DNA of 34,635 nt from an uncultured bacterium (GCA_903857255.1 CAIODY010000089.1:1-34635), one strand, 5' to 3'. Shown: positions 24,990 to 33,335, counted from the stretch's first letter. Program-made: numbers and translations. Notes: generated from the sequence alone by a model not told the origin.

Positions 24990-26084
24990 ATGATTAAAAT
25001 TAAACGATTATTATTAACGGTTTTATCTGGTACATTGTTTTTGGGGCAGCCATTATATGCTGGAAATCCAGATAGAGCAGGGCAGGCAGGTGCTTATGAA
25101 TTATTGATTAATCCTTTTGCCCGAAGTTCGGGGTGGGGTGGGGTTAATTTTGCGAATGCAAATGGTATTGAAGCTATGCGCTTAAATGTAGCTGGCTTGT
25201 CAAGCGCAGAGAACACTGAAGTGAGTTTCACAAAAGATGTTTGGTTGCAATTACAAGGGGCAAACATTGGAGTTAGTGACTTAGCGTTTGCTCAAAAACT
25301 TGGAAAAAACGGCGGTGTTTTAGGCATTAATTTGTTAGGGATGTCATTTGGAGATATTCCTATTACTACAACTGGAGTTCCAGATGTTGTGAATGGTCAA
25401 GCTACTTTGGGTACTTTTAAACCACAATATTATAATTTCTCATTGTGTTATTCTAAAAAAGTTTCGCAATCTATTCAAGGTGGGTTTGGTATCACCGGTA
25501 TTTCAGAGCAAATTCCCAATGCAAAAGCGCAAGGGTTAGCATTGGATGCTGGTATTCAATATACGCCTGTTGCCCAACCTCAAATTCATTTTGGTATTTC
25601 ATTGCGCAATGTAGGTGTAGGTATGGGATTTGGCGGTGATGGTATTTCATTTACAGGCGCATCACAAGGAGGTGGATATACACAAGTGGAACAAATGAGA
25701 ACAGCACAATTTGAATTACCGTCTCAATTAAATATTGGGGGTGCTTATGATTTTAAATTTAATAAAATTGATGAAAATTATTTTATGCATCGTTTGACGA
25801 TTGATGCTGCATTCATTTCAAATTCATATTCTGCAGACCAATATGGAATTGGTGTCGAATATTGCTATCGAGAAATGTTTATGCTTCATACAGGTTATAG
25901 ATACCAAGCAGGAATGTTAAGTAACACACAGGTTCATACAAATGTTTATACTGGTGTAAGTGCTGGATTTACTTTTATTGTCCCGTTGAAAAAAGATGGT
26001 CCAAAATTAGGGATTGATTATTCATACAGAACTACAAATCCATTCTTTGGCACCCATTCAATTGGTGTTTCGATAGCTTTATAA
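24990..26084 (+). CDS. PorV/PorQ-family outer-membrane barrel protein
   Basis: 364 residues. A signal peptide (ending ~24, PLYAG) is followed by RAGQAGAYELLINPFARSSG and a NANGIEAMRLNVAGLS segment, which identify the PorV/PorQ (UPF0164, FadL-like) family. The rest is regular beta-barrel sequence ending in the strand GTHSIGVSIAL. PorV of the type IX system binds cargo C-terminal domains and hands them to the attachment machinery. This gene sits 41 nt after a putative cargo gene and 25 nt before another, so it is more likely a locus-specific paralogue than the core PorV; no porU or other core T9SS gene is present. Confidence 0.9.
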   Translation: MIKIKRLLLTVLSGTLFLGQPLYAGNPDRAGQAGAYELLINPFARSSGWGGVNFANANGIEAMRLNVAGLSSAENTEVSFTKDVWLQLQGANIGVSDLAFAQKLGKNGGVLGINLLGMSFGDIPITTTGVPDVVNGQATLGTFKPQYYNFSLCYSKKVSQSIQGGFGITGISEQIPNAKAQGLALDAGIQYTPVAQPQIHFGISLRNVGVGMGFGGDGISFTGASQGGGYTQVEQMRTAQFELPSQLNIGGAYDFKFNKIDENYFMHRLTIDAAFISNSYSADQYGIGVEYCYREMFMLHTGYRYQAGMLSNTQVHTNVYTGVSAGFTFIVPLKKDGPKLGIDYSYRTTNPFFGTHSIGVSIAL

Positions 26085-26109
26085 TTTAATTACTATAATA
26101 TTCTTTTGC

Positions 26110-27645
26110 ATGAAAAAAATATACTTATTCTTCTTATTGATTTTTATTGGTTACAATGCTCTGTTAGCTCAATGCAACCTAAATATCCATATTGCAACAA
26201 CAAACAATGATTCTATTTGCAAAGGCAAAAATACATGGTTGTATATTGGAAGCAAGTATGGAAATACCTCAAAATATTCTATCACTTGGACACCAACATT
26301 ACCAACAAAAGATTCAGTAGCAATTGCACCAACTGTTACTACAAAATACAAAGTGGTTGTAGATAGTGCTAGTGTTTGTTCAGGAAGTGACTCTATTACT
26401 ATTACAGTGCTGGCATTGCCTATTACTACAATTCAGTCTTCATCGCCTTCTTATTGTAACGGTACTGCTAATCCAGTAATTCTTTCATCATCTAATACTA
26501 CTTTACCTGCTTACTTATGGTCATTCAATCATAGTTCAAATTTTATTGATTCGATTTTTCCAACTGCAAACACAAATGTATCTTTGAGAATAACCGACTC
26601 CTTTGGGTGTGTGAATAATTATACTAAACTTGTTTACTTAAACAAACCAAATTTTTCGTGGGCAATGTCAGTTGATACAGTTGCTTTCTCAAATACTTCA
26701 AGTGGAAATGATTTATTGTATAATTGGAGTTTTGGTGATGGTTCAGGAAGTTCCGTTCAAAATCCCCGACATTTTTACTCAATATTTTGTAAAACTTATT
26801 TAGTGAAATTAACAATTACTGATACAGTTACTTCTTGTGTACTTTCTTATCAAGATTCTATATACGTTACGCCAGGCTCTTTATCAGCCAATTTCACGTA
26901 TACTGTTAGTGGTAGTAATGTTGTTGCCACTAATACATCTTCAGGTACATTTATTAAAAGTTATTGGAATTGGGGGGATGGAAAAATTGATTCATCGTCA
27001 TTTAATGCGTCGCACACCTACACATCAAATTACACACGTGATTCTATTACATTAACTGTTAAAAACAGTTTCGGTTGTTTATCGTCTAAGCTAAAAACGC
27101 AATATACAGGCTGTAGGGATAGTTTTAAATATACCATTAATGGAACTACTTCCATTGATTCAGTTAAATTCACATCATGGAGTAACCAAACCGTTGCCCA
27201 CTTTACTTGGACATTAAATGGAGGAAGTTTATTAACGAATTCTTCCTCAAATCCATTAGTAATTGCAATTACATCACCAATTGCTTATAACATGTGTTTG
27301 AAAACTACCGATGCTAATAGTTGTATTTCAACTTTTTGTAAAACGATTGATTTATCTACGGGAATAAATACAGTTAATTTCGCTGATAATTTCAATGTTT
27401 TTCCAAATCCAACAAATAGTGTAGTAAATATAAATTTCAATTTGAATCAATCTGATAAAATTTATTTTACTATTTATGATGTAACAGGAAAAAAATTATT
27501 CAATACAGAAAAAGAATATTCTTCTGTTGGCTTGAAACAAGAAACATTTGATGTAGCCAAATTCAACAACGGACTTTATTTATTAGAAATAAAAAACCAG
27601 AGCAAGTCTTCTCTTTTTAAAAAGATTGTAGTTTCAAAAAACTAA
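26110..27645 (+). CDS. PKD-domain secreted protein with type A T9SS sorting domain
   Basis: 511 residues. The signal peptide ends at ~20 (NALLAQ). An Ig-like N-terminal region with paired cysteines is followed by two PKD-type domains: ~181-253, with YNWSFGDGSG and NPRHFYS, and ~259-318, with YWNWGDGK and ASHTY. A third, degenerate repeat (~335-415) precedes the T9SS sorting domain at 428-511, with NVFPNPTNSVV, IYDVTGKKLF, NNGLYLLEIK and a KKIVVSK end. It is predicted to be an extracellular adhesive or structural protein secreted by T9SS. As the fourth gene of the operon, it has a conventional sorting tail, in contrast to the protein encoded at 20881. Confidence 0.9.
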   Translation: MKKIYLFFLLIFIGYNALLAQCNLNIHIATTNNDSICKGKNTWLYIGSKYGNTSKYSITWTPTLPTKDSVAIAPTVTTKYKVVVDSASVCSGSDSITITVLALPITTIQSSSPSYCNGTANPVILSSSNTTLPAYLWSFNHSSNFIDSIFPTANTNVSLRITDSFGCVNNYTKLVYLNKPNFSWAMSVDTVAFSNTSSGNDLLYNWSFGDGSGSSVQNPRHFYSIFCKTYLVKLTITDTVTSCVLSYQDSIYVTPGSLSANFTYTVSGSNVVATNTSSGTFIKSYWNWGDGKIDSSSFNASHTYTSNYTRDSITLTVKNSFGCLSSKLKTQYTGCRDSFKYTINGTTSIDSVKFTSWSNQTVAHFTWTLNGGSLLTNSSSNPLVIAITSPIAYNMCLKTTDANSCISTFCKTIDLSTGINTVNFADNFNVFPNPTNSVVNINFNLNQSDKIYFTIYDVTGKKLFNTEKEYSSVGLKQETFDVAKFNNGLYLLEIKNQSKSSLFKKIVVSKN

Positions 27646-27657
27646 TTTTAAATTTCT

Positions 27658-27665
27658 TATTTTTG
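27658..27665 (+). promoter_or_regulatory. -7 promoter box upstream of greA
   Basis: TATTTTTG matches TAnnTTTG exactly, 65 nt before the greA ATG. A terminator-like hairpin (27671-27702) lies between the box and the gene, so transcription from here would include the hairpin in the leader. Confidence 0.45.
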
Positions 27666-27670
27666 CATCA

Positions 27671-27710
27671 AGCAGGGCGTATCTAAAAAGATATGCCCTG
27701 TTTATTTTTT
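27671..27710 (+). terminator. Terminator-like hairpin between the surface-protein locus and greA
   Basis: Stem 27673-27684 with 27689-27700 (12 bp, one G-T) can be extended by two pairs to 14 bp. It closes an AAAA loop and is followed by TTTATTTTTT (27701-27710). It most simply ends the four-gene locus. Because an exact -7 box lies just upstream, it may also act as an attenuator in the greA leader. Confidence 0.85.
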
Positions 27711-27730
27711 ACAGAACAAAACAAAACAAC

Positions 27731-28201
27731 ATGGTATATACTTATTTAACAGCTGAAGGATTTGAAAATTTAAAAAACGAAGTAAATGAATTAAGAAAAA
27801 AGGGAAGGGCAGATATGGCTCGACAAATTGCCGAAGCTCGTGATAAAGGCGATTTGAGTGAGAATGCTGAATATGATGCAGCTAAGGAAGCACAAGGACA
27901 TTTAGAAGCGAAAATCGCAAAATTAGAAGCAATGTTAGCCGTTGCTCGTGTGATGGACTCGAGCACGATTGATACCTCAAAAGTATCGGTGATGTGCAAT
28001 GTGAAATTAAAAAATTTAAAGGATAAAAAAATAATTACTTACCAATTGGTGAGTGAAAAAGAAGCTGATTTGAAAACTGGAAAAATTTCCGTGAATTCGC
28101 CTATTGGTAAAGGTTTGTTAGGTAAACATGTTGGCGAAGTAGCTGAAATTATTGTTCCAGCAGGAACATTGAAATTTGAAGTGCTTGCCATTGGCATTTA
28201 A
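27731..28201 (+). CDS. greA: Transcription elongation factor GreA
   Basis: 156 residues, the standard length. GreA enters the RNA polymerase secondary channel and stimulates cleavage of backtracked RNA. The N-terminal coiled coil carries the ARDKGDLSENAEYDAAKEAQ motif (~36-55), whose acidic tip residues complete the active site. The C-terminal FKBP-like domain has NSPIGKGLLGKHVGE. It is transcribed alone, between two strong hairpins. Confidence 0.97.
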   Translation: MVYTYLTAEGFENLKNEVNELRKKGRADMARQIAEARDKGDLSENAEYDAAKEAQGHLEAKIAKLEAMLAVARVMDSSTIDTSKVSVMCNVKLKNLKDKKIITYQLVSEKEADLKTGKISVNSPIGKGLLGKHVGEVAEIIVPAGTLKFEVLAIGI

Positions 28202-28217
28202 TATTTTGTTTTATAAA

Positions 28218-28285
28218 AGAATGAGTATTTTGAAATCATCGTAACTTGGTTGCAGAAATATCAAAATACTCATTCTCTTTTTTTT
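28218..28285 (+). terminator. Long-stem terminator after greA
   Basis: A perfect 16-bp stem (28218-28233 with 28261-28276) with a 27-nt loop is followed by C and eight T residues (28278-28285). The next gene's only plausible start, TTG at 28284, lies in the last two bases of this T-tract. Confidence 0.8.
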
Positions 28286-29561
28286 GAATAAAATTCTCAT
28301 TTACATATCGCAACCATCATCACGAGCTAAATATACTTTTTCGATTTTGCTGAAAACCTTATTGGGATTAGATTTCGAGATAACACACGATGAAAATTAT
28401 TTCAACAATTTTGTAGGTACAAAAATTTCTTACACAAAAGATAAATTGAACAACGAGTTGTTTTTTGCTGCCACTGATTTGTTGTTTGAAAAAAATATCA
28501 ATCCCGAAAACTATTTAAAACTTACTATTGATGAAGCATTCACCATTCACCATTCACCATTCACCTTTGATATTTTTGCCGCTTCATTTTTTTTATTGAC
28601 TCGATATGAAGAATATAGCAATGAAAATTTCCAGCATCAGCATAGCATTTTATTTCGTTCCAATCTTTTGCAAACGCCAATTATTAATCAATGGGTGATG
28701 CAATTAAAAACTATTTTGCAACAATATTTTCCTGAATTAAAATTTCAAAAACGAAATTATCAATTCACTCCAACCATTGATGTAGACAGGGCTTTCGCAT
28801 TTAAAGGAAGAAATAATTTTAAAACAATTGGCGGTTTTGCAAAAGATTTTTTGAAAGGAAATTTCTTTGAAATAAAAATGCGTTTTGCAGTTTTATTTCA
28901 AAACGAAAAAGACCCGTTTGATGTGTTTGACGAATTGGAAAATGTGCATCAGCAAAATAATTTACGAGCAAAATATTTTTTTCATTGTGGCAATTATGAT
29001 GGCGTTGATAAAAATATTGATTTGCAAAATACCAATTTTAAAACATTAATCAATCGCTTGCAGACTACAGCAGATATAGGTTTACATCCATCAGTAAAAT
29101 CAAACTACAATTTTGAATTATTGCAAAATGAAAAAAAAGTGTTAGAAAATTTGTTGCAAAAAAAAGTAAATGATAGCCGCCAACATTTTATTCAATTACA
29201 TTTTCCAAACACTTATCATCGTTTAATTGAACTCGACATCAAAAATGATTACACGATGGGTTACGCCACCACAGCAGGTTTCAGAGCTGGTATTTGTAAT
29301 TCATTTCATTGGTACGATTTAAAAAATGAAACAGAAACTGATTTAACTATTCATCCATTTTGTTGGATGGAAACAGTTTTTCAAGAATTTCAAAAAGTAA
29401 GCGATGAAGAAATGTGGCGGCAAACAAAACAAATCATCAATGCTGTAAAGCAAGTGGATGGCGAGTTTTGTGCTGTGTGGCACAATCATTCATTAAGTGA
29501 ATTGTATGAATTTAAAGGTTGGAAAAATAAGTATGAACAATTTGTAAAACTGGCGAAATAA
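28284..29561 (+). CDS. Polysaccharide-deacetylase-like protein
   Basis: 425 residues from a TTG start; no ATG or GTG lies near the conserved N-terminus (KILIYISQPSSRAKYTF). The C-terminal half carries the NodB-type (beta/alpha) fold marks. PTIDVD holds Asp166 and Asp168; IGLHPS has His268; DSRQHFIQLHFPNTYHRLIE spans 298-317; HNHS holds His400 and His402. Bacteroidota have a conserved family of this length annotated as polysaccharide deacetylase, whose substrate is not known to me. There is no signal peptide, so it is probably cytoplasmic or membrane-peripheral. A four-fold 7-nt repeat lies inside the gene (28538-28565, residues ~86-94). lnt follows after 45 nt. Confidence 0.82.
   Translation: MNKILIYISQPSSRAKYTFSILLKTLLGLDFEITHDENYFNNFVGTKISYTKDKLNNELFFAATDLLFEKNINPENYLKLTIDEAFTIHHSPFTFDIFAASFFLLTRYEEYSNENFQHQHSILFRSNLLQTPIINQWVMQLKTILQQYFPELKFQKRNYQFTPTIDVDRAFAFKGRNNFKTIGGFAKDFLKGNFFEIKMRFAVLFQNEKDPFDVFDELENVHQQNNLRAKYFFHCGNYDGVDKNIDLQNTNFKTLINRLQTTADIGLHPSVKSNYNFELLQNEKKVLENLLQKKVNDSRQHFIQLHFPNTYHRLIELDIKNDYTMGYATTAGFRAGICNSFHWYDLKNETETDLTIHPFCWMETVFQEFQKVSDEEMWRQTKQIINAVKQVDGEFCAVWHNHSLSELYEFKGWKNKYEQFVKLAK
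28538..28565 (+). repeat. Heptanucleotide tract 3: four perfect ATTCACC units
   Basis: ATTCACC is repeated four times without interruption inside the deacetylase-like gene, encoding roughly FTIHHSPF. Gain or loss of one unit would shift the reading frame. Confidence 0.9.
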
Positions 29562-29606
29562 AATTTTTCTTCTTCTCAATCCAACTATTTTTACGCCTCA
29601 ATTTTT

Positions 29607-31193
29607 ATGAACAAAAAAATATTTTCTCTTTTCGCACTTAGCGGAATTTTATTGTGTTTGAGCTGGTGTCCTTTGCCCACAGCGGCTTTGCTATTTGTTG
29701 CTTTTATTCCGATGTTGTATGCTTTAGAATTATGCAAAGGCAAAAAAAACAGTTTTGCTTGGGCTGGAATTTATTGGACATTGCTGATTTGGAACATTGG
29801 CACTACTTGGTGGGTGTGGAATGCATCGGCTGGCGGTGCAGCAGCAGCAATAGTTTTAAACGCTTTGCTGCAAAGTTTTCCCATTCTTTTGTTTTATGTT
29901 TTACAAAATAAATTGCCACAAAAAACAAAATGGTTTGCGCTTCCCATTTTTTTTATTGCGTTTGAAAAAATACATCTCACTTGGGAATTTACATGGCCTT
30001 GGCTTACGCTGGGCAATGGTTTTGCATCGTTTCCACAATGGGTGCAATGGTATGAATTTACTGGGCATTTAGGTGGCTCAGCTTGGATTTGGTTATGCAA
30101 TATCAGTTTGTATTTGGCCATTTTTCAAAATCAAAACAAACCATTTTTTAGTCGCTGGATTCAACCATTTGCCGCTATGGCTGTGCCTTTACTGTTTTCA
30201 TTCATCATTCAATATACGCATCAAAAAAACGAAGCAGCGATAAAAAGAGAAACGAAAAATTTTGTGTTGGTGCAACCCAATATTGACCCTTACAACGAAA
30301 AATTTAACGAAGGCACAGAAATAAATCAAGTGAATAAATTTTTGAGTTTGGCTGAAAAAAATATTGATTCTACACAATCTACAATTTTAGTTGCACCCGA
30401 AACTGCGCTACCATCGGGCATTTGGTGGCATCATTTTGAAAATGACGAACAAATTATTCCGATTCGCAAATTTTTACAACAACATAAAAATGTAAGCATG
30501 GTTATTGGTTCAACTATATTAGAAGAATACGATTCGCCCAAAACACCCTCTGCATCTGCATTTGGTAAAACGGGCAAGTTTGTTGACATGTTCAATACTG
30601 CTTTGTTGCTCGATTCTACAAAAACTGTTCAAAAATATTACAAGTCGAAATTGGTGCCGGGTGTTGAACGAATGCCTTATCCTGGCTTCTTTAAATTTTT
30701 AAAACCGTTGTTGATTAACATGGGCGGAGTGAGCGACAACACTGGTACACAGGAAGAACGAACAGTTTTTCATGTCAACAATTTTGGCATAGCACCATTG
30801 ATTTGTTATGAATCAATTTATGGAAGTTTTGTTTCAAAATTTGTAAAAAATGGTGCCAACATTTTATTGATTATTACCAACGATGGTTGGTGGGGCAATA
30901 CGCCTGGGCATGTGCAACACTTTGAATATGCTCGATTACGAGCAATTGAAACACGGCGATATGTATTGCAATGCGCCAACACGGGCATCAGTGGTGTGAT
31001 TGATAACAAAGGAAATATTTTGCAAAAAACTGATTATTGGAAAGAGGCTGTAGTGAAAATAAAAGCACCACTTTTTTACGACAAAACTTTTTTCGTAAAA
31101 TTCGGTGATGAGCTGGAATGGGCTGTGGTGGCGTTGGCTGTAATGTTGGTTATTGCTGCTTTGCTATTGAATAGCTTGAAATTGAAAATTTGA
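29607..31193 (+). CDS. lnt: Apolipoprotein N-acyltransferase
   Basis: A 528-residue inner-membrane enzyme that adds the third acyl chain to the N-terminal Cys of lipoproteins. Hydrophobic membrane segments occupy ~1-200, plus one at the C-terminus (~500-522). The periplasmic nitrilase-type domain (~215-490) has the expected catalytic residues: Glu265 in VAPETALP, Lys346 in YYKSKLVPGVE and Cys400 in LICYESIYG. The supporting NDGWWGNTPGHVQHFEYARL segment is also present. The gene follows the deacetylase-like gene by 45 nt; a near-consensus box TATTTTTA (29586-29593) could give it its own promoter. It is convergent with the DUF983 gene, with only 17 nt between the stops. Confidence 0.95.
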   Translation: MNKKIFSLFALSGILLCLSWCPLPTAALLFVAFIPMLYALELCKGKKNSFAWAGIYWTLLIWNIGTTWWVWNASAGGAAAAIVLNALLQSFPILLFYVLQNKLPQKTKWFALPIFFIAFEKIHLTWEFTWPWLTLGNGFASFPQWVQWYEFTGHLGGSAWIWLCNISLYLAIFQNQNKPFFSRWIQPFAAMAVPLLFSFIIQYTHQKNEAAIKRETKNFVLVQPNIDPYNEKFNEGTEINQVNKFLSLAEKNIDSTQSTILVAPETALPSGIWWHHFENDEQIIPIRKFLQQHKNVSMVIGSTILEEYDSPKTPSASAFGKTGKFVDMFNTALLLDSTKTVQKYYKSKLVPGVERMPYPGFFKFLKPLLINMGGVSDNTGTQEERTVFHVNNFGIAPLICYESIYGSFVSKFVKNGANILLIITNDGWWGNTPGHVQHFEYARLRAIETRRYVLQCANTGISGVIDNKGNILQKTDYWKEAVVKIKAPLFYDKTFFVKFGDELEWAVVALAVMLVIAALLLNSLKLKI

Positions 31194-31210
31194 TGGTGCT
31201 TGAATTATAA

Positions 31211-31594
31211 TTATTTATTGAAACTACTATCGTATTGCACAAAAAAACTCAGATAAAAAACCCTTGAAAATCTTACTAACCAAGGCATTGAAATAGCTAA
31301 TACGGCTGCATTGGCAAATAAAAATCCCCATACGCTATAAATGGTTGCCCAATGAAAAATTGGTGTAAACCAAACTACATTTAAGGCAGAAATAATCACC
31401 GCCAAACCATAACTAATATAGCCAGTGCCCCACCAGAAGCCAGTTTCCAGCTCTGTAATTTGATGACAAGTAGAGCATTCATCTTTCATGTCTAATATTT
31501 TTTTACTGAAATTATAAGGATTAGAATGATGAAATAAATTTTCCTGACGACAACGTGGACAACGACAAAGAAATGTAGCGGTAAAATAATTCAT
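31211..31594 (-). CDS. DUF983 family membrane protein
   Basis: 127 residues. Two cysteine pairs, CPRC (12-15) and CSTC (40-43), suggest a zinc ribbon, followed by two membrane segments (~55-80 and ~85-108). This is the layout of DUF983. The function is unknown. A perfect -7 box (TATCTTTG, minus strand) ends only 4 nt before the ATG, implying a leaderless mRNA. It follows ade on the same strand with 45 nt between. Confidence 0.87.
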   Translation of the reverse strand: MNYFTATFLCRCPRCRQENLFHHSNPYNFSKKILDMKDECSTCHQITELETGFWWGTGYISYGLAVIISALNVVWFTPIFHWATIYSVWGFLFANAAVLAISMPWLVRFSRVFYLSFFVQYDSSFNK

Positions 31595-31598
31595 TGGG

Positions 31599-31606
31599 CA
31601 AAGATA
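31599..31606 (-). promoter_or_regulatory. -7 promoter box immediately before the DUF983 gene
   Basis: The minus strand reads TATCTTTG-CCCA-ATG. The box matches TAnnTTTG exactly, and transcription should begin at or next to the start codon. Confidence 0.6.
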
Positions 31607-31639
31607 AAAATCTTTAGCAGGTGGTTTTGGTAACTGATG

Positions 31640-33298
31640 TTACAAATTGGTAAACTCAAATTTTTCTCCATCAAATAACCCTTTATTGCTCAATTTTAAT
31701 TTTGGAATCACAAGCAAAGCCATAAAAGATAAAGTCATAAAAGGCGCATCCAATGTGCTTCCCAACGATTTTGCAAACGCATCAATCTCGGAATATTGTT
31801 TTGCAACAGCATAACCATCTTGCTCACTCATTAAGCCTGCAACAGGCAAAGGCAATATTTTTTCTTCGGAATGATTTACGGCGCAAATGCCGCCATTATT
31901 TTTCATCAATAAATTTATCGCTTGAATAACCGAATCATCATCTGCACCAACAGCAATAATATTGTGGCTATCATGTGCAACACTACTTGCAATTGCGCCA
32001 GTTTTTAATCCAAAATTTTTAATAAAAGCAACAGCAGGTTTTGCTTTTTGATAACGATTAACGCAAACAATTTTCAACACATCATTCTCCACATCACTCA
32101 CGATTTCATCGCCTTGTAACTTCGGTGTACAAAGTATTTCATGTGTTATTAATTGTCCGTTGAATGCTTCGATGACTTTTATTTTTCGTCCTTCGACAGG
32201 CTTAGGATGACCGTCATGGTGAGCTTGTCGAACCATTATTTCGTCTTTAGAAATTTCGTAACTGAAAAAATTATTGATGATTTTTTCTTGCACACTTTCA
32301 ATTTTTGAAACGCCATTTTCAGCCGCCAAATTTCCTTTGATGAAAGTTTTTTTGATGTTGAAATTTTGAAAATTATCAATCAAAATAAAATCAGCCGAAT
32401 CATTTTCACGAAGCAAACCAACTGGAATTTTGTAGTGCAATGCCGGCAAAATGCAAGCGGCATATAAAATCTCAAACAAGTCGAAACCTTTAGCCAAAGC
32501 ACGTTTCACCAACAAATTAATATGCCCAGCCACCAAACTATCAGGATGTTTATCATCGCTGCAAAACATAATTTGCCGTGGATGCGTAATCATCAAATCA
32601 ATCAAATTCTCAAAATTTTTTGCTGCACTTCCTTCTCTAATTAAAATCTTCACACCCAAATTTGCTTTCTCTAACCCTTCTTCAAAAGTGAAACATTCAT
32701 GGTCGGTTGAAATGCCTGCAGCAAAATATTTTCGTGCATCATCGCCTCGTAATGCAGGCGCATGACCATCTACAGGCTTGTTGTGTTTTTTTGCAGAATT
32801 TATTTTTTTCAAAACTTCTTCATCATTGAATAAAACGCCAGGAAAATTCATCATTTCACTCAAATAAAAAATATCGGGCGATTGCAATAATTCATCTACC
32901 AAAGTCGCATCCAAAGCTGCTCCTGCAGTTTCAAAAATTGTGGCTGGCACACAACTTGGCGCACCAAAACAAAAATGAAACGGTACTTTTTTCCCATTTT
33001 CAATCATGTATTTTACGCCCTCAATGCCACATACATTGGCGATTTCGTGTGGGTCGCTTACAGTTGCAACTGTGCCATGAACAACCGCCAATCGTGCAAA
33101 TTCGCTGGGCAATAACATTGAACTTTCAATATGCACATGGGCATCAATAAAGCCAGGCATGGCGATGGGCAACGATTTATCATCAGCTATTGGAATTATT
33201 TTTTGAATGATTCCATTTTCGATTTTTATTTCAGCTGAAAAAATATTTTCGTTGAAAATATCTACCACATTGGCTTTGAAAGAAAATGAATTAGTCAT
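31640..33298 (-). CDS. ade: Adenine deaminase
   Basis: 552 residues from the ATG at 33298. The enzyme converts adenine to hypoxanthine in purine salvage and belongs to the metal-dependent amidohydrolases. Metal-site motifs, numbered from this start, are H54-V-H56 in [13 protein letters not shown], His179 in DGHAPAL, His200 in STDHECFT and Asp248 in FCSDDKHPD. The C-terminal part has [17 protein letters not shown] and [12 protein letters not shown], typical of bacterial Ade. Oddly, residues 355-371 ([17 protein letters not shown]) are encoded by a palindromic repeat inserted in frame (32186-32236). Upstream in-frame ATGs at 33319 and 33364 exist; the first arises from a 7-nt-period tract (33291-33325), and 33298 best fits the family start. 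Confidence 0.93.
   Translation of the reverse strand: MTNSFSFKANVVDIFNENIFSAEIKIENGIIQKIIPIADDKSLPIAMPGFIDAHVHIESSMLLPSEFARLAVVHGTVATVSDPHEIANVCGIEGVKYMIENGKKVPFHFCFGAPSCVPATIFETAGAALDATLVDELLQSPDIFYLSEMMNFPGVLFNDEEVLKKINSAKKHNKPVDGHAPALRGDDARKYFAAGISTDHECFTFEEGLEKANLGVKILIREGSAAKNFENLIDLMITHPRQIMFCSDDKHPDSLVAGHINLLVKRALAKGFDLFEILYAACILPALHYKIPVGLLRENDSADFILIDNFQNFNIKKTFIKGNLAAENGVSKIESVQEKIINNFFSYEISKDEIMVRQAHHDGHPKPVEGRKIKVIEAFNGQLITHEILCTPKLQGDEIVSDVENDVLKIVCVNRYQKAKPAVAFIKNFGLKTGAIASSVAHDSHNIIAVGADDDSVIQAINLLMKNNGGICAVNHSEEKILPLPVAGLMSEQDGYAVAKQYSEIDAFAKSLGSTLDAPFMTLSFMALLVIPKLKLSNKGLFDGEKFEFTNL
32192..32232. repeat. Imperfect palindromic element inside ade
   Basis: The 20-nt arms 32192-32211 and 32213-32232 are inverted copies with 4 differences, around a single central C. 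Two of the differences are G-T pairs. The arms begin TTCGACAGGC and end GCTTGTCGAA. Intergenic elements of this type (TTCGACA-AGCTC-type palindromes) are common in Bacteroidota as I recall them. Here it is translated in frame as part of a 17-residue insert. Confidence 0.85.
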
Positions 33299-33325
33299 TG
33301 GTAATTTGCGATTAGTCATTTGTAA
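33291..33325 (-). repeat. Heptanucleotide tract 4 over the ade start region
   Basis: Five consecutive 7-mers read, on the plus strand, TTAGTCA, TTGGTAA, TTTGCGA, TTAGTCA and TTTGTAA. The exact TTAGTCA copies are 21 nt apart, which places two ade ATG codons (33298 and 33319) in the same frame seven codons apart. Confidence 0.75.
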
Positions 33326-33335
33326 AACAAAAAAG

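Noticed and set aside
24990-26084. Core T9SS PorV gene
   Set aside because: The family match is to PorV/PorQ in general. Without porU or other core genes nearby, and with cargo genes on both sides, a paralogue is the safer call.
28538-28565. CRISPR-like array
   Set aside because: Units of 7 nt directly abut each other without spacers, so this is a tandem repeat, not a CRISPR.
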